DNA of 64,000 nucleotides, taken from positions 310,001 to 374,000 of the forward strand of contig NZ_JADHDW010000001.1 of NCBI RefSeq assembly GCF_016820555.1, read 5' to 3'. Made by a program: the position numbers and the translations under genes. The notes below the pieces were generated by a model. It made no database searches, was not told the DNA's origin, and saw nothing but the letters and a program-made list of their open reading frames with translations. This DNA is from Bacillus sp. REN10 (lineage in GTDB: Bacteria > Bacillota > Bacilli > Bacillales > Domibacillaceae). This document shows positions 23,816 through 33,473 of this stretch, piece after piece (the first letter of the stretch is position 1; each line of letters begins with the position of its first letter).

Positions 23816-26107
23816 ATGCGAGGGACATTTATTTATGTTGCTTTGTTTTCATTAGCCGGAATCATATGGGCACTTCCGTCTTTAGGAAGTGTCCGTCTCT
23901 TTGTCACAGCGCTGGCTTTTTATTTGTTTTTACGGTTGGAAGAATCACTGAAACGAATGCTACTTATATCAGCTGTCCTTGCTTTTTTAGTAGGTCAGTG
24001 GCATGAAAAGAAGCATCATTCTGTGTATACCGGCGATGAAGAAGTGTTTCGAGTGTCGTTTACAGAAGAGATAGAGGTCGATGGAGATCGGCTGAAAGCA
24101 ACGGTACAAGCAGCATCTGATGAAAAACTGCGTTTAAGCTACAGATTTTCATCAAAAGAAGAAGCAGATCAATGGAAGCGTCTATTGCCGGGCACGATGT
24201 GTGAGGTGTCTGCTGAACTAGAGCGGCCATCAGAGGCGCGCAATCGCCACGGATTTGATTATCGAAAGTTTTTAGCTCACCAGCATATTTTTTGGCAAAT
24301 GAAAGCGACTCGCCTTTCCTTATCTTCTTGTTATCAGCCGAAACTCTCTATGAAACAGCAAATTTTCTTATGGCGTGCGAAAGGGATTGACCATATAAAA
24401 GAAACCTTTCCACAGAGTTTGCAGCCCACGGCAGCAGCCTTATTATTTGGTGACCGCACTTTGGCGGAAGAAGAAATGACGAAAGCTTATCAGCGGTTAG
24501 GGATTATTCATTTATTAGCCATTTCCGGGCTTCATGTCGGTTTACTGACGGCTTTTGTATATTACTTGTTGATCCGAATAGGGATCACGAAAGAGCGGGC
24601 CCAGCTCATTTTATTGATGGCACTGCCGGTTTATGCCTTGCTTGCTGGCGGATCGCCTCCTGTTGTTCGGGCGTGTTTAATGACTATCCTCATTTTGTTT
24701 TCTATTCGATTTCATCGGAAGTTTCCCCCTCTTGATGCATTGAGTCTTAGTTTTTTGCTTGTCCTTCTTTATGATCCTTATCTTCTTTATCAAGTAGGTT
24801 TCCAACTGTCGTATCTTGTGAGTTTTTCACTCATTCTTTCTTCTCAGTCCATTCTAGCCCATCCTGCCTCTTTTCTTGGAAAGATGTTTGTGGTAACGAC
24901 TGTTTCTCAAATAGCCGCTTTGCCAGTGATGATGTATCACTTTTTTGAACTCTCGATTTATTCGTTTGTCGCCAATTTGTTTTTTGTTCCTTTTTATTCG
25001 TTTCTTTTGTTACCTTGCTTGCTCGTTGTTTATGTTGTTAGCTTTTTCTTTCCGCCCGTTTTGTCGTTCTTACCATTATTAGGCGAGGGACTGAGTCGAG
25101 TGGATGCGACGGCGGTGGAGCTTAGTACATGGCCGTTTGCAGTGGTGGTGACCGGTCGTCCATCCGCGCTCTTTATCGTGCTTTTGTGCTTTGTTTGTTT
25201 GATGGCTTTTTTATACTGGGAACGAACGAAACGGTTACTGCCTGTATGTTTTCTTCTTGTATTAGCAGTGGGTGCACAAATCATGACGCAAACATATTCT
25301 TCAAAAGGAGAGGTGTCATTTATTGACATCGGTCAAGGGGATGCAACCTTGATTAAATTGCCCTTTAATCAAGGGAATTATTTGATTGATACAGGAGGGT
25401 TGCTTCCTTTTCATAAAGAGGAATGGCAAAAGCAAAGAAGAGACTTTACGATTGGAGAGGATGTGTTGTTACCTTATTTTAAAAGCAAGGGCATCACGCG
25501 GATAGATAAGCTGATTTTAACCCATAGTGATTATGATCATATCGGTGCAGCAGTGGAACTGTTTCCTCATATGGAGATTAAAGAAATGATCATAAGTCCG
25601 GGTTCTGAGGTGAAACCCGTGATGCAGCAAACGATCGAACAAGCAAAACGGTTTCATGTGCCTGTTCGCTACGGCATATTTCAAGAAAGCTGGCAAACGG
25701 GAGAGGCTGCTTTTCAATTTTTATCTCCGGAAGATGATCAATATGAAGGCAATGATGATTCTCTTGTATTATATGCGCATATCGGAGGGAAGAAGTGGCT
25801 ATTTACGGGCGATGCTGAGATCAGCGCGGAACAGAAGATGGCAGAACGCTTTTCGCTGGATGTGGATGTCGTTAAACTAGGTCATCATGGAAGCAAAACG
25901 TCGACATCAGAAGAGTGGATGGATGAAACGACGCCTGAATATGGGATTATTTCCGTTGGGAGAAAAAATCGCTATGGTCATCCGCATCGAGAAATTATAC
26001 AACGGCTCGCTGGGCATCAGGTAAAAGTATGGAGAACGGATCTTCACGGAGAAATCACGTATACTTTTCATGGCAAACAAGGCACATTTTCGGTCTGTAT
26101 TCCGTAA
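23816..26107 (+). CDS. comEC: DNA internalization channel protein ComEC/Rec2
   Basis: A 763-residue membrane protein that carries single-stranded DNA into the cell. Membrane segments start at the N-terminus, followed by a soluble OB-like domain (about 60-150). The competence domain has the conserved LLAISGLHVGLLTAF and many helices (about 215-480). A C-terminal metallo-beta-lactamase domain follows, with FIDIGQGDATLI, LTHSDYDHIGA, LFTGDAE and KLGHHGSKTS. The MBL metal motif HSDYDH is intact. The ATG follows AGGAGG and lies 9 bp after comEB. Confidence 0.98.
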   Translation: MRGTFIYVALFSLAGIIWALPSLGSVRLFVTALAFYLFLRLEESLKRMLLISAVLAFLVGQWHEKKHHSVYTGDEEVFRVSFTEEIEVDGDRLKATVQAASDEKLRLSYRFSSKEEADQWKRLLPGTMCEVSAELERPSEARNRHGFDYRKFLAHQHIFWQMKATRLSLSSCYQPKLSMKQQIFLWRAKGIDHIKETFPQSLQPTAAALLFGDRTLAEEEMTKAYQRLGIIHLLAISGLHVGLLTAFVYYLLIRIGITKERAQLILLMALPVYALLAGGSPPVVRACLMTILILFSIRFHRKFPPLDALSLSFLLVLLYDPYLLYQVGFQLSYLVSFSLILSSQSILAHPASFLGKMFVVTTVSQIAALPVMMYHFFELSIYSFVANLFFVPFYSFLLLPCLLVVYVVSFFFPPVLSFLPLLGEGLSRVDATAVELSTWPFAVVVTGRPSALFIVLLCFVCLMAFLYWERTKRLLPVCFLLVLAVGAQIMTQTYSSKGEVSFIDIGQGDATLIKLPFNQGNYLIDTGGLLPFHKEEWQKQRRDFTIGEDVLLPYFKSKGITRIDKLILTHSDYDHIGAAVELFPHMEIKEMIISPGSEVKPVMQQTIEQAKRFHVPVRYGIFQESWQTGEAAFQFLSPEDDQYEGNDDSLVLYAHIGGKKWLFTGDAEISAEQKMAERFSLDVDVVKLGHHGSKTSTSEEWMDETTPEYGIISVGRKNRYGHPHREIIQRLAGHQVKVWRTDLHGEITYTFHGKQGTFSVCIP

Positions 26108-26115
26108 CATGTAAA

Positions 26116-26144
26116 GAAAGAAGCTCGCCGGGTGGCGAGCTTCT
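26116..26144 (-). terminator. Terminator between comEC and yqzM
   Basis: A ten-bp perfect stem GAAGCTCGCC / GGCGAGCTTC with a four-base loop lies between convergent genes. The T-rich side follows it on the minus strand, so it best serves yqzM. Confidence 0.75.
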
Positions 26145-26153
26145 AACGCAGAA

Positions 26154-26285
26154 TTATCCGATCATTTTGATAGCTGTTGCAATAATAAACATTGTAGCAA
26201 AGAAACCGAAAGAAACGATAAATCCAACACCGGAGTCTACTGCATCGTTACGTTTTGATTGGACATTTTTTTCAAATTCGTTCAC
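26154..26285 (-). CDS. yqzM: YqzM family small membrane protein
   Basis: A 43-residue protein. The N-terminus (NEFEKNVQSKRNDAVDSGVG) is the YqzM hallmark and a single membrane helix (FIVSFGFFATMFIIATAI) follows. GTG 26285 is preceded by AGGAGGGG. It lies convergent to comEC and before holA, the standard position of yqzM. Function unknown. Confidence 0.9.
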   Translation of the reverse strand: MNEFEKNVQSKRNDAVDSGVGFIVSFGFFATMFIIATAIKMIG

Positions 26286-26372
26286 AACTACCCCTCCTAT
26301 TTCCATTATAGTATAGACGATCATTTCTGAAAAATCTAGACTTCTCTTGACAATTTCCTACTCTGACAAGAG

Positions 26373-26534
26373 TTAACTTCGATAAATTTCACAAATTCGG
26401 TGAAAATACAAGTAAGACACGAGCACCGTCAGCAAGGTTGTTTCCGGAACATCGTTGCTGGCGTTCATATAGATCGCAAGGGGAGACAATTTGATCAGTT
26501 TCCCCTTGTCAAATGGATCAGGCTTTTTTAACAT
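26373..26534 (-). pseudogene. Possible gene remnant or unexpressed ORF, divergent from holA
   Basis: An open frame of 53 codons (MLKKPDPFDKGKLIKL...) has ordinary-looking codon use and composition but no ribosome site at its ATG, nor at the upstream ATG 26579. It also holds a perfect 8-bp inverted repeat (CAAGGGGA / TCCCCTTG, 26477-26508). I do not recognise it. It may be a decayed gene, or the strand may encode a structured RNA instead. Confidence 0.25.
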
Positions 26535-26569
26535 AAATAGTATCAAATAAAAATGGAGAGAAAAAGCCC

Positions 26570-27601
26570 TTGATACCAATTTGGAAAGAAATTGAACAAA
26601 AACAGTTTGCCCCTGTTTATTTATTATATGGAAAAGAAGATTTTTTAATCAATGAAACGAAGCAAAAGCTTGTTGCCAATGCCTTGACGGAAGAGGAGAT
26701 GGATTTTAATTTTGCGCTATACGATTTAGAAGAAACGCCTATCGAGACCGCTTTAGAAGAAGCAGAAACGTTTCCTTTTATGGGGGAAAGGAAAGTGGTG
26801 ATTTTGAATCACCCGATATTTTTGACAGCTGAACGGGCGAAGGAAAAGGTTGAACATAATTTGCAGCGGTTTGAGCAGTACATAAAAGACCCAGCTCCAT
26901 ACACCATCTTAATTGTGGTCGCCCCATATGAAAAGCTGGATGAAAGAAAGAAATTAACGAAGCTATTAAGAAAAGAAGCCGCTGTGCTAGAAGCCAAAAA
27001 ACTCGGAGAACAAGAGTTAAAAGGTTGGCTGCGGGAACGGGCAAAAAGTCATCATGTCGACATGGACGAAGAGGCGCTTGAGCATTTACTAGCACTTGCC
27101 GGCACGAATTTAATGATGCTGACATCAGAGCTCGATAAGCTTTCGCTGTATGCGCAAGAGAAGCAGCGAATTACCAAAGAGATGGTGGACAAGTTGACGG
27201 CTCGTTCGCTGGAGCAAGATATTTTTTCATTAGTGGATCGGATTGTCACAGGAAAAATCGAAGAGGCCTTTCGTATTTATTATGATTTGCTGAAGTTAAA
27301 CGAGGAACCGATTAAAATCCTTTCATTGATTGCCTCGCAGTTTCGTCTCATTTACCAGACGAAAGAGCTGTCAAGAAAAGGGTATGGCCAGCAGCAAATC
27401 GCCGGCTTTTTGAAAGTCCATCCTTTTCGAGTGAAGCTTGCTGCGGGACAAGCGCGCAACTTCACAGATGAACAGCTAGCTCAGATTATCCCAATGCTTG
27501 CTGATAGTGATTTACAAATGAAATCAAGCGGGATGACAAAAACGATGATTATTGAAATGTTTTTGTTCCAACTACAAGGAATAATGAAAAAGAGGCCTTA
27601 A
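26570..27601 (+). CDS. holA: DNA polymerase III delta subunit
   Basis: A 343-residue clamp-loader subunit (YqeN) that opens the sliding clamp. It begins IPIWKEIEQKQFAPVYLLYGKEDFLI, has an AAA+-like fold without a Walker A, and KLTARSLEQDIFSLVDRI in the middle as in the family. TTG 26570 follows GGAGAG. It is the normal gene between comEC/yqzM and rpsT. Confidence 0.96.
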   Translation: MIPIWKEIEQKQFAPVYLLYGKEDFLINETKQKLVANALTEEEMDFNFALYDLEETPIETALEEAETFPFMGERKVVILNHPIFLTAERAKEKVEHNLQRFEQYIKDPAPYTILIVVAPYEKLDERKKLTKLLRKEAAVLEAKKLGEQELKGWLRERAKSHHVDMDEEALEHLLALAGTNLMMLTSELDKLSLYAQEKQRITKEMVDKLTARSLEQDIFSLVDRIVTGKIEEAFRIYYDLLKLNEEPIKILSLIASQFRLIYQTKELSRKGYGQQQIAGFLKVHPFRVKLAAGQARNFTDEQLAQIIPMLADSDLQMKSSGMTKTMIIEMFLFQLQGIMKKRP

Positions 27602-27605
27602 CGAA

Positions 27606-27640
27606 AAAAAATCCTTCAAGATGACTTGAAGGATTTTTTC
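27606..27640. terminator. Bidirectional terminator between holA and rpsT
   Basis: A ten-bp perfect stem ATCCTTCAAG / CTTGAAGGAT (27611-27634) has A- and T-runs on both sides, between convergent genes. Confidence 0.92.
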
Positions 27641-27644
27641 GCAA

Positions 27645-27899
27645 TTAAGCGTTTAATTTTTTCATAAGACGGCCTTTTGTGCGGTTAGCAGTGTTTTTGT
27701 GGATTAATCCTTTTGCTGCTGCTTTATCAAGGCTGCTTACTGCTTCAGTTAAAAGTACTTTTGCGTTTTCTTCGTTATTCGCAACCGCTGTTTCAAATTT
27801 CTTTACAGCTGTGCGCATAGCTGATTTCACTTGAGAATTTTGCTCAGTACGTTTTTGAGTAGTTTTTACGCGTTTGATGGCAGATTTAATATTTGGCAT
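27645..27899 (-). CDS. rpsT: 30S ribosomal protein S20
   Basis: An 84-residue basic helical ribosomal protein that binds 16S rRNA. It starts [13 protein letters not shown] and ends [22 protein letters not shown] 27899 follows AGGAGGTGACAGG; the GTG within that site would add three residues and is not preferred. It is convergent with holA. Confidence 0.98.
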   Translation of the reverse strand: MPNIKSAIKRVKTTQKRTEQNSQVKSAMRTAVKKFETAVANNEENAKVLLTEAVSSLDKAAAKGLIHKNTANRTKGRLMKKLNA

Positions 27900-28023
27900 T
27901 CCTGTCACCTCCTAAAACGATCGAGATTCTATTTATTGCTCGATTTTCACAATTAAAGAACAAAAGTTATTCTATCAAACGAGGCGCTAGATTGCAATAC
28001 TTACATTCGGATTTTGTGTCAAG

Positions 28024-28052
28024 GAATGAACTTTTACACAGTCGGGTAAAAT
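28024..28052 (+). promoter_or_regulatory. Candidate forespore (sigma-F/G) promoter for gpr
   Basis: GAATG (28024-28028), a 15-bp spacer and GGGTAAAAT (28044-28052). The -10 fits the sigma-F pattern GGnnAnnnT and the -35 fits the forespore GnATR type. In B. subtilis gpr is a forespore gene. The spacing places transcription start near 28059. Confidence 0.5.
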
Positions 28053-28086
28053 GAAAAATAAGATAAATGGAAGGGAGAACAGGCAA

Positions 28087-29193
28087 GTGGAAGAGAAATC
28101 AATTAATTTAGAGGTTTACCAAGTTCGCACAGATTTGGCAGTTGAAGCAAGGGTGATGGCCCAAGAGCGGCAAGGGCAAATGGAGGAATTGCCAGGGGTA
28201 TGTACAGAGGAGCGAGAAGTAGATGGCATCAAGGTTACGAATGTGACGATTGATGAAGAAGGGGAGAAAACAACAGGAAAAAAAGCAGGAATTTATTTGA
28301 CAGTCGAATCTCAAGGGATTCGCAGTCATGATACCGCTCATCAGCACGAGGTAGAAAAAGTATTAGCCGCTGAGTTAGCCGCTTTTTTAAAAAAGAAGGG
28401 GATCGATGAAAAAGCGAGCTGCTTAGTTGTGGGACTCGGAAATAGTGATGTGACCCCGGATGCGCTCGGTCCGCTTGTCTGTGGTTCAGTGATGGTCACG
28501 AGACATTTCTTTGAATTGCAGCCTGAACAAGTAGAAGAGGGGTACAGGCCTGTCAGTTCGCTTGTGCCAGGCGTGATGGGAATGACGGGCATTGAAACAA
28601 GTGATATCGTCTTTGGGGTCGTTGAACGATCAAAGCCTGATTTTATTATCGTGGTAGATGCCCTTGCTTCCCGCTCCATTGAACGTGTCAACGCGACCGT
28701 ACAAGTGTCAGACAGCGGTATTCATCCCGGGGCGGGAGTAGGGAATAAACGAAAAGAAATTAGCGAGAAAACATTGGGTATTCCCGTGATCGCTATTGGA
28801 GTTCCGACGGTTGTGGACGCGGTATCCATTACGAGCGATACGATTGATTATATTTTAAAACATTTAGGAAAAGAAATAACAGAAGGGGAACGTCCATCAA
28901 GCGCTCTTGCTCCGATGGGGTTTTCATTTGGAAAACGTGAAAAGCTGACGGATGAACATCTTCCGGATGAGGAAAAACGGCGCTCTTTTCTTGGAATGAT
29001 AGGGGTGCTCCAGGAAGAAGAAAAGCGGCAACTGATTCACGAAGTGCTTGCCCCGCTAGGCCATAATTTGATGGTGACGCCAAAAGAAATAGATTTATTT
29101 ATGAAAGATACAGCGAATTTGTTAGCAAACAGTTTAAATGCCGCTCTTCATCCGGCCATTGATCAGCAAAATACCGGCTTTTTCACGAAGTAA
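28087..29193 (+). CDS. gpr: Germination protease Gpr (spore protease)
   Basis: A 368-residue aspartic-type protease that degrades small acid-soluble spore proteins in germination. The N-terminal propeptide ends at [11 protein letters not shown], which resembles the SASP cut site. [17 protein letters not shown] and the VDALASRS region carry family-conserved acidic residues. GTG 28087 gives exactly the B. subtilis length and follows GGAAGGGAG. The upstream ATG 28051 lies inside the candidate -10 and cannot be used from that promoter. Confidence 0.97.
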   Translation: MEEKSINLEVYQVRTDLAVEARVMAQERQGQMEELPGVCTEEREVDGIKVTNVTIDEEGEKTTGKKAGIYLTVESQGIRSHDTAHQHEVEKVLAAELAAFLKKKGIDEKASCLVVGLGNSDVTPDALGPLVCGSVMVTRHFFELQPEQVEEGYRPVSSLVPGVMGMTGIETSDIVFGVVERSKPDFIIVVDALASRSIERVNATVQVSDSGIHPGAGVGNKRKEISEKTLGIPVIAIGVPTVVDAVSITSDTIDYILKHLGKEITEGERPSSALAPMGFSFGKREKLTDEHLPDEEKRRSFLGMIGVLQEEEKRQLIHEVLAPLGHNLMVTPKEIDLFMKDTANLLANSLNAALHPAIDQQNTGFFTK

Positions 29194-29262
29194 ACTATTA
29201 GTTCTGCTTCTTTCTCTATTGTCATACGTATAGTACAAGACTTTAGTAGAAAGGGTGGAGCA

Positions 29263-30444
29263 ATGAAAGGGACGCAGCCGAACTATATTTTCTCGATCAA
29301 TTTGTCAACGATCTTAAAGGGTATGACGTTATTAACGATCTCTCTCCTTTCACTGTTTTCCGTTGTGGGATTATTGACCTCTCTCGCTTATAACTACCGA
29401 ATTTCTTCTCATTCTGTGAACGAGGCGACGGAACATGTAAAAGGTGAAGCGCTTTACTATTTGTATACGCTAGAGAATAAAATGTTTGCGGCATATGCCC
29501 CGAGAGGTGTGAAGCCGCCTTCTTTAAGCGAGGTAGCCTTTAGATATGCCACCAATGTTCGCTTCCAAGACCCGAGGAGCTTTTTAGGCAGAGAGGTACC
29601 GGGGTTTTCTATTTATGACGGTCAAATTTTAGTAGCTGGAGAAGGAACGGATTATACGAATATGCCAATCGAATCTGAACCGTCGGCGGATGTGCTGCGA
29701 AAGCAAAATGAGGCTCCGCTTGCTGATAATCCGAAAGAGATTCAAAAAGATCCGCCAAAACCGCCGCTGATGACGACAGAGGGGAAAGAGCGGGTATTTA
29801 TGTATTTTACGCATACAAGAGAGTCGTACTTGCCTTTGTTAGAAGGTGTTTCTTCTCCAGATGCTGCTCAACATTCATCGTTAAATGTAACAAAAGTAGG
29901 CGAGATGGTTAAAGTGGCACTTGAGCATAAAGGAATTGGAACGGCCATTGATAAAACCGACATTATCGCTAAGCTTGAACAGTTAGGAAGAGATTATGGT
30001 CAATCTTATCAGCAATCTCGTGAATTGTTCGCAGCTGCTCAAACGAATAATCGAGATTTGCAATATTTTATTGATATTCATCGGGACTCGCAGCGTAAAC
30101 AAGTGACGACAGCCACGATTAATGGTGAAACATATGCTAAATTGGTATTTGTCATTGGAGGAGAGCATGCGAATTATGAGAAAAATGCTAAGTTAGCCAC
30201 TGAACTGCATAATCGCATTGAAAAAAAATATAAAGGGTTGTCTCGAGGAGTTATTTTAAAGCAAGGAAAAAGAACCAACGGCAAGTTCAACCAAGATTTG
30301 TCTAACAATGCGTTGCTTATAGAATTTGGGGGAGTCGATAATACTTACGAAGAATTGAATCGGACAGCGAACGCATTTGCTGATGTGTTTGCCGACTATT
30401 ACTGGCAAGGAGAAGCTGTTCAAGGCAAAGCGTCCGCCGATTAG
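29263..30444 (+). CDS. spoIIP: Stage II sporulation protein SpoIIP
   Basis: A 393-residue amidase/endopeptidase of the DMP engulfment complex. A membrane anchor lies at about residues 20-45. A Pro-rich variable region (about 140-170) leads to the amidase domain with VFMYFTHTRESYLPLL, YFIDIHRDSQRK and FVIGGEHANYEKN, carrying the zinc and catalytic residues. AAAGGGTGG precedes the ATG. It follows gpr and precedes yqxA as in B. subtilis. Confidence 0.97.
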   Translation: MKGTQPNYIFSINLSTILKGMTLLTISLLSLFSVVGLLTSLAYNYRISSHSVNEATEHVKGEALYYLYTLENKMFAAYAPRGVKPPSLSEVAFRYATNVRFQDPRSFLGREVPGFSIYDGQILVAGEGTDYTNMPIESEPSADVLRKQNEAPLADNPKEIQKDPPKPPLMTTEGKERVFMYFTHTRESYLPLLEGVSSPDAAQHSSLNVTKVGEMVKVALEHKGIGTAIDKTDIIAKLEQLGRDYGQSYQQSRELFAAAQTNNRDLQYFIDIHRDSQRKQVTTATINGETYAKLVFVIGGEHANYEKNAKLATELHNRIEKKYKGLSRGVILKQGKRTNGKFNQDLSNNALLIEFGGVDNTYEELNRTANAFADVFADYYWQGEAVQGKASAD

Positions 30445-30456
30445 AAAGGAAGAGCA

Positions 30457-30744
30457 ATGAAAGCCTTTTTGCTAAAAACTTATTTAGTTGTTTCTATCTT
30501 TTTTTTAGGAATGTTGATTGGCATCTTCCAAAATACTAGGGAAGAAACACCAGTCCATGATAGAGAATTTGTCATTCAGATGGATCGTCCGCAAACTTGG
30601 GTAAAGAAAGATGTGATAGAACAAGATTTAGCTACTAAACAGGCCAGAGTAGAAAAAGAAGGAGCGATCAATCTATTTTCTGTCGTCGGTCAATCCCTTG
30701 CTGAAACGGTGACAGTAGTGACCACGACAATGTTTGATGGATAA
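30457..30744 (+). CDS. yqxA: YqxA family membrane protein (DUF3679)
   Basis: A 95-residue protein with one N-terminal membrane helix (about 8-24) and a charged C-terminal part. It lies 12 bp after spoIIP, in the usual spoIIP-yqxA order. Function unknown; a sporulation role is suggested only by its neighbour. AAAGGAAGAG precedes the ATG. Confidence 0.85.
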   Translation: MKAFLLKTYLVVSIFFLGMLIGIFQNTREETPVHDREFVIQMDRPQTWVKKDVIEQDLATKQARVEKEGAINLFSVVGQSLAETVTVVTTTMFDG

Positions 30745-30803
30745 AAAATATTAAGTGATAATAAAATTGGTCTTGGTCATTTCGGGGTAAATTTCTATTA
30801 TAA

Positions 30804-30854
30804 GATTTAGCGAAAAAAGATTTCCTTTGTATGGGAATCTTTTTTCGCTAAATC
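30804..30854. terminator. Bidirectional terminator between yqxA and the DUF3189 gene
   Basis: A very long stem of about 21 bp (GATTTAGCGAAAAAAGATT...) pairs with its downstream complement around an eight-base loop, between convergent genes. Confidence 0.92.
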
Positions 30855-30865
30855 ATTTTATTGTC

Positions 30866-31378
30866 TTACTTATACATTTCATTTTCTAAAATAATCATGT
30901 TTTCATTGACAGAAGTTTTACCGACTTGTTTCGTGTTTTCAACTAACCAATAAATATTATCGCAGCATTGCTTTGCACCTTTTACTAATAACGGTACACC
31001 TATAAAATCAATTTTCAATCCTCTCGAGAAAAATCCTCCCAATGACATAACCATTGGAACAGTGGGTGATGTGTTAGAGAAAACGATTTTTTCGTTAAAA
31101 TAAAATTTATTTTGTAATAATAATGCCAATTCTTTTAATGCGGGGACAACAAGTTTGTTCCTTTTCCGTCCAATTGTATACACTGAGTGACCATCTTCAT
31201 CGTTTCCGTGAAAAATGAGTTTTCCGAAATCCTCTTTCGTTAGTTGATTGAAATATTTTACACTTAATATCTCTTCCGAAGTTAGTGTTCTTTCGGATTG
31301 AGGCAGTTGCTTTAAATGATATGCGGCAGCTAGGGACGTAGTATGTGTCCCGCCATAATCATTATAAATATAAATCAT
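30866..31378 (-). CDS. DUF3189 family protein
   Basis: A 170-residue protein starting MIYIYNDYGGTHTTSLAAAYHL, the DUF3189 pattern. A second feature is FHGNDEDGHSVYTIGRKR; later motifs are SNTSPTVPMVMSLGGFFSRG and a Cys-Cys pair in AKQCCDN. Function unknown. It is on the opposite strand to its neighbours, sits between yqxA and lepA where B. subtilis has no gene, and is bordered by a strong terminator on one side and a repeat copy on the other. A strong GAGGAGG site precedes the ATG. Confidence 0.85.
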   Translation of the reverse strand: MIYIYNDYGGTHTTSLAAAYHLKQLPQSERTLTSEEILSVKYFNQLTKEDFGKLIFHGNDEDGHSVYTIGRKRNKLVVPALKELALLLQNKFYFNEKIVFSNTSPTVPMVMSLGGFFSRGLKIDFIGVPLLVKGAKQCCDNIYWLVENTKQVGKTSVNENMIILENEMYK

Positions 31379-31457
31379 AGGAAATCCTCCTCGGTCCTTT
31401 ATCCGTTTTTATTATGAGCATTTATTTTATTGTCAATTCTGTTAGCTATGTTTATTT

Positions 31458-31506
31458 GGCTGGCTCCAGTTCATACGTCGCTAAACGGCGCCTTCCGCTT
31501 TTCGTT
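31458..31506 (+). repeat. Interspersed repeat, copy 2 (before lepA)
   Basis: A 49-bp copy of the repeat core, from GGCTGGCTCCAGTTCATACG to CCGCTTTTCGTT. It ends inside the -35 hexamer of the lepA promoter. Confidence 0.85.
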
Positions 31507-31533
31507 GTCATTTGCTTTTTGTGCTGATATAAT
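31505..31533 (+). promoter_or_regulatory. Promoter of lepA
   Basis: TTGTCA (31505-31510), a 17-bp spacer and TATAAT (31528-31533), with TG just upstream of the -10. The first bases of the -35 belong to repeat copy 2. Confidence 0.75.
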
Positions 31534-31578
31534 CAATGCTAGTGTAATTGTGGCGATTTAACAGAAGAAGGTGAAAGT

Positions 31579-33408
31579 ATGAATCATGAAGAGAGATTAA
31601 AGAGACAGGAGCATATTCGAAACTTCTCGATTATTGCTCATATTGATCATGGAAAGTCTACGTTAGCAGACCGAATTTTAGAGAAAACTCAGGCGTTGAC
31701 TGCCCGTGAAATGAAGAGCCAGCTGCTTGATTCGATGGATTTAGAGAGAGAGCGTGGCATTACGATTAAATTAAATGCAGTTCAATTAACATATAAGGCG
31801 AAAGATGGAGAGGAATATATTTTTCACTTAATCGATACACCAGGACACGTCGATTTTACGTATGAAGTGTCTCGAAGCTTAGCTGCCTGTGAAGGAGCGA
31901 TTTTAGTTGTTGATGCCGCTCAAGGAATTGAAGCACAAACGTTAGCGAACGTGTATCTTGCCTTAGACAATGACTTGGAAATTCTTCCGGTCATTAATAA
32001 GATTGATTTGCCAGCAGCGGAGCCAGAGCGAGTGCGTCAAGAGGTGGAGGACGTCATTGGTCTTGACGCTTCAGAAGCCGTTCTTGCTTCCGCAAAAGCA
32101 GGAATCGGGATTGAAGAGATTTTAGAACAAATCGTGGAAAAGGTACCAGCTCCACAAGGCGATCCGTCTGCTCCGTTAAAAGCACTTATTTTTGACTCGA
32201 TGTTTGATGCGTATCGAGGAGTAGTCGCCTATATTCGTATTGTCGATGGAACTGTTAAAGTAGGCGATCGAATTAAAATGATGTCGACTGGAAAAGAATT
32301 TGATGTCACAGAGGTTGGGGTGTTTACGCCAAAAACAACGGCTCGTGATGAACTAACAGTCGGCGATGTTGGCTTTTTAACAGCGGCGATTAAAAATGTG
32401 GGTGATACAAGTGTCGGGGATACGATCACTTTAGCCAAAAATCCTGCTGATGAAGCGTTGCCTGGCTATCGAAAGCTAAATCCAATGGTGTATTGCGGAC
32501 TATACCCAATTGATTCTTCTAAATTTAACGATTTGAGAGATGCGCTTGAAAAGCTTGAATTAAATGATTCAGCTTTACAATTCGAGCCAGAAACATCACA
32601 AGCTTTAGGCTTTGGTTTCCGTTGTGGCTTCTTAGGCTTGCTTCATATGGAAATTATTCAAGAGCGGATTGAGCGTGAGTTTAAAATCGATTTAATTACG
32701 ACAGCGCCAAGTGTTATTTATAATGTAAAAATGACAAATGGTGAGGAAGTTCGTGTGGATAACCCATCTAATATGCCGGATCCGCAAAAAATTGATAGCG
32801 TAGAGGAGCCTTATGTCAAAGCGTCTATTATGGTGCCAAATGATTATGTTGGAGCGGTGATGGAATTAGCACAAGGCAAACGAGGAATCTTCATCGATAT
32901 GCAATACATGGATGAAATTCGCGTCAACGTTGTGTATGAAATTCCATTGTCAGAAATCGTTTATGATTTCTTCGACCAGTTGAAGTCTAATACAAAAGGC
33001 TATGCTTCATTTGATTATGAGCTGATTGGCTATAAGCCGTCGAAGCTTGTGAAAATGGATATTTTATTAAACAGCGAAAAGGTCGATGCGTTAAGCTTTA
33101 TCGTTCATCGTGACTTTGCGTATGAGCGTGGAAAAGTCATTGTTGAAAAGCTGAAAGAATTAATCCCAAGGCAACAGTTCGAAGTACCTGTTCAAGCAGC
33201 GATCGGTCAAAAGATTGTGGCTCGTTCAACGATCAAATCTATGGGCAAAAACGTATTGGCGAAATGTTACGGTGGGGATATTTCCCGTAAACGTAAATTG
33301 CTTGAGAAGCAAAAGGAAGGTAAGAAACGGATGAAGCAAGTTGGATCTGTTGAAGTACCACAAGAAGCTTTCATGGCTGTTCTGAAAATGGATGAACCAA
33401 ATAAATAA
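31579..33408 (+). CDS. lepA: Elongation factor 4 (LepA)
   Basis: A 609-residue translational GTPase acting on ribosomes during stress and initiation. G1 is [11 protein letters not shown]3 DTPGHVDF and G4 NKIDLP. Domain II and EF-G-like domains III and V follow, with the LepA-specific C-terminal domain ending near [21 protein letters not shown]. Full length. GAAGGTG precedes the ATG. Confidence 0.99.
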   Translation: MNHEERLKRQEHIRNFSIIAHIDHGKSTLADRILEKTQALTAREMKSQLLDSMDLERERGITIKLNAVQLTYKAKDGEEYIFHLIDTPGHVDFTYEVSRSLAACEGAILVVDAAQGIEAQTLANVYLALDNDLEILPVINKIDLPAAEPERVRQEVEDVIGLDASEAVLASAKAGIGIEEILEQIVEKVPAPQGDPSAPLKALIFDSMFDAYRGVVAYIRIVDGTVKVGDRIKMMSTGKEFDVTEVGVFTPKTTARDELTVGDVGFLTAAIKNVGDTSVGDTITLAKNPADEALPGYRKLNPMVYCGLYPIDSSKFNDLRDALEKLELNDSALQFEPETSQALGFGFRCGFLGLLHMEIIQERIEREFKIDLITTAPSVIYNVKMTNGEEVRVDNPSNMPDPQKIDSVEEPYVKASIMVPNDYVGAVMELAQGKRGIFIDMQYMDEIRVNVVYEIPLSEIVYDFFDQLKSNTKGYASFDYELIGYKPSKLVKMDILLNSEKVDALSFIVHRDFAYERGKVIVEKLKELIPRQQFEVPVQAAIGQKIVARSTIKSMGKNVLAKCYGGDISRKRKLLEKQKEGKKRMKQVGSVEVPQEAFMAVLKMDEPNK

Positions 33409-33413
33409 TGGAT

Positions 33414-33452
33414 GAGGGAAAGGGAAAGCATAACAGCTTCCCCTTTTTCTCG
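33414..33452 (+). terminator. Terminator or attenuator between lepA and hemW
   Basis: An imperfect stem GGGAAAGC / GCTTCCCC with five T after it, in the 65-bp gap. Confidence 0.6.
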
Positions 33453-33473
33453 TTTTGTTAGAGGAGTTTTTTA

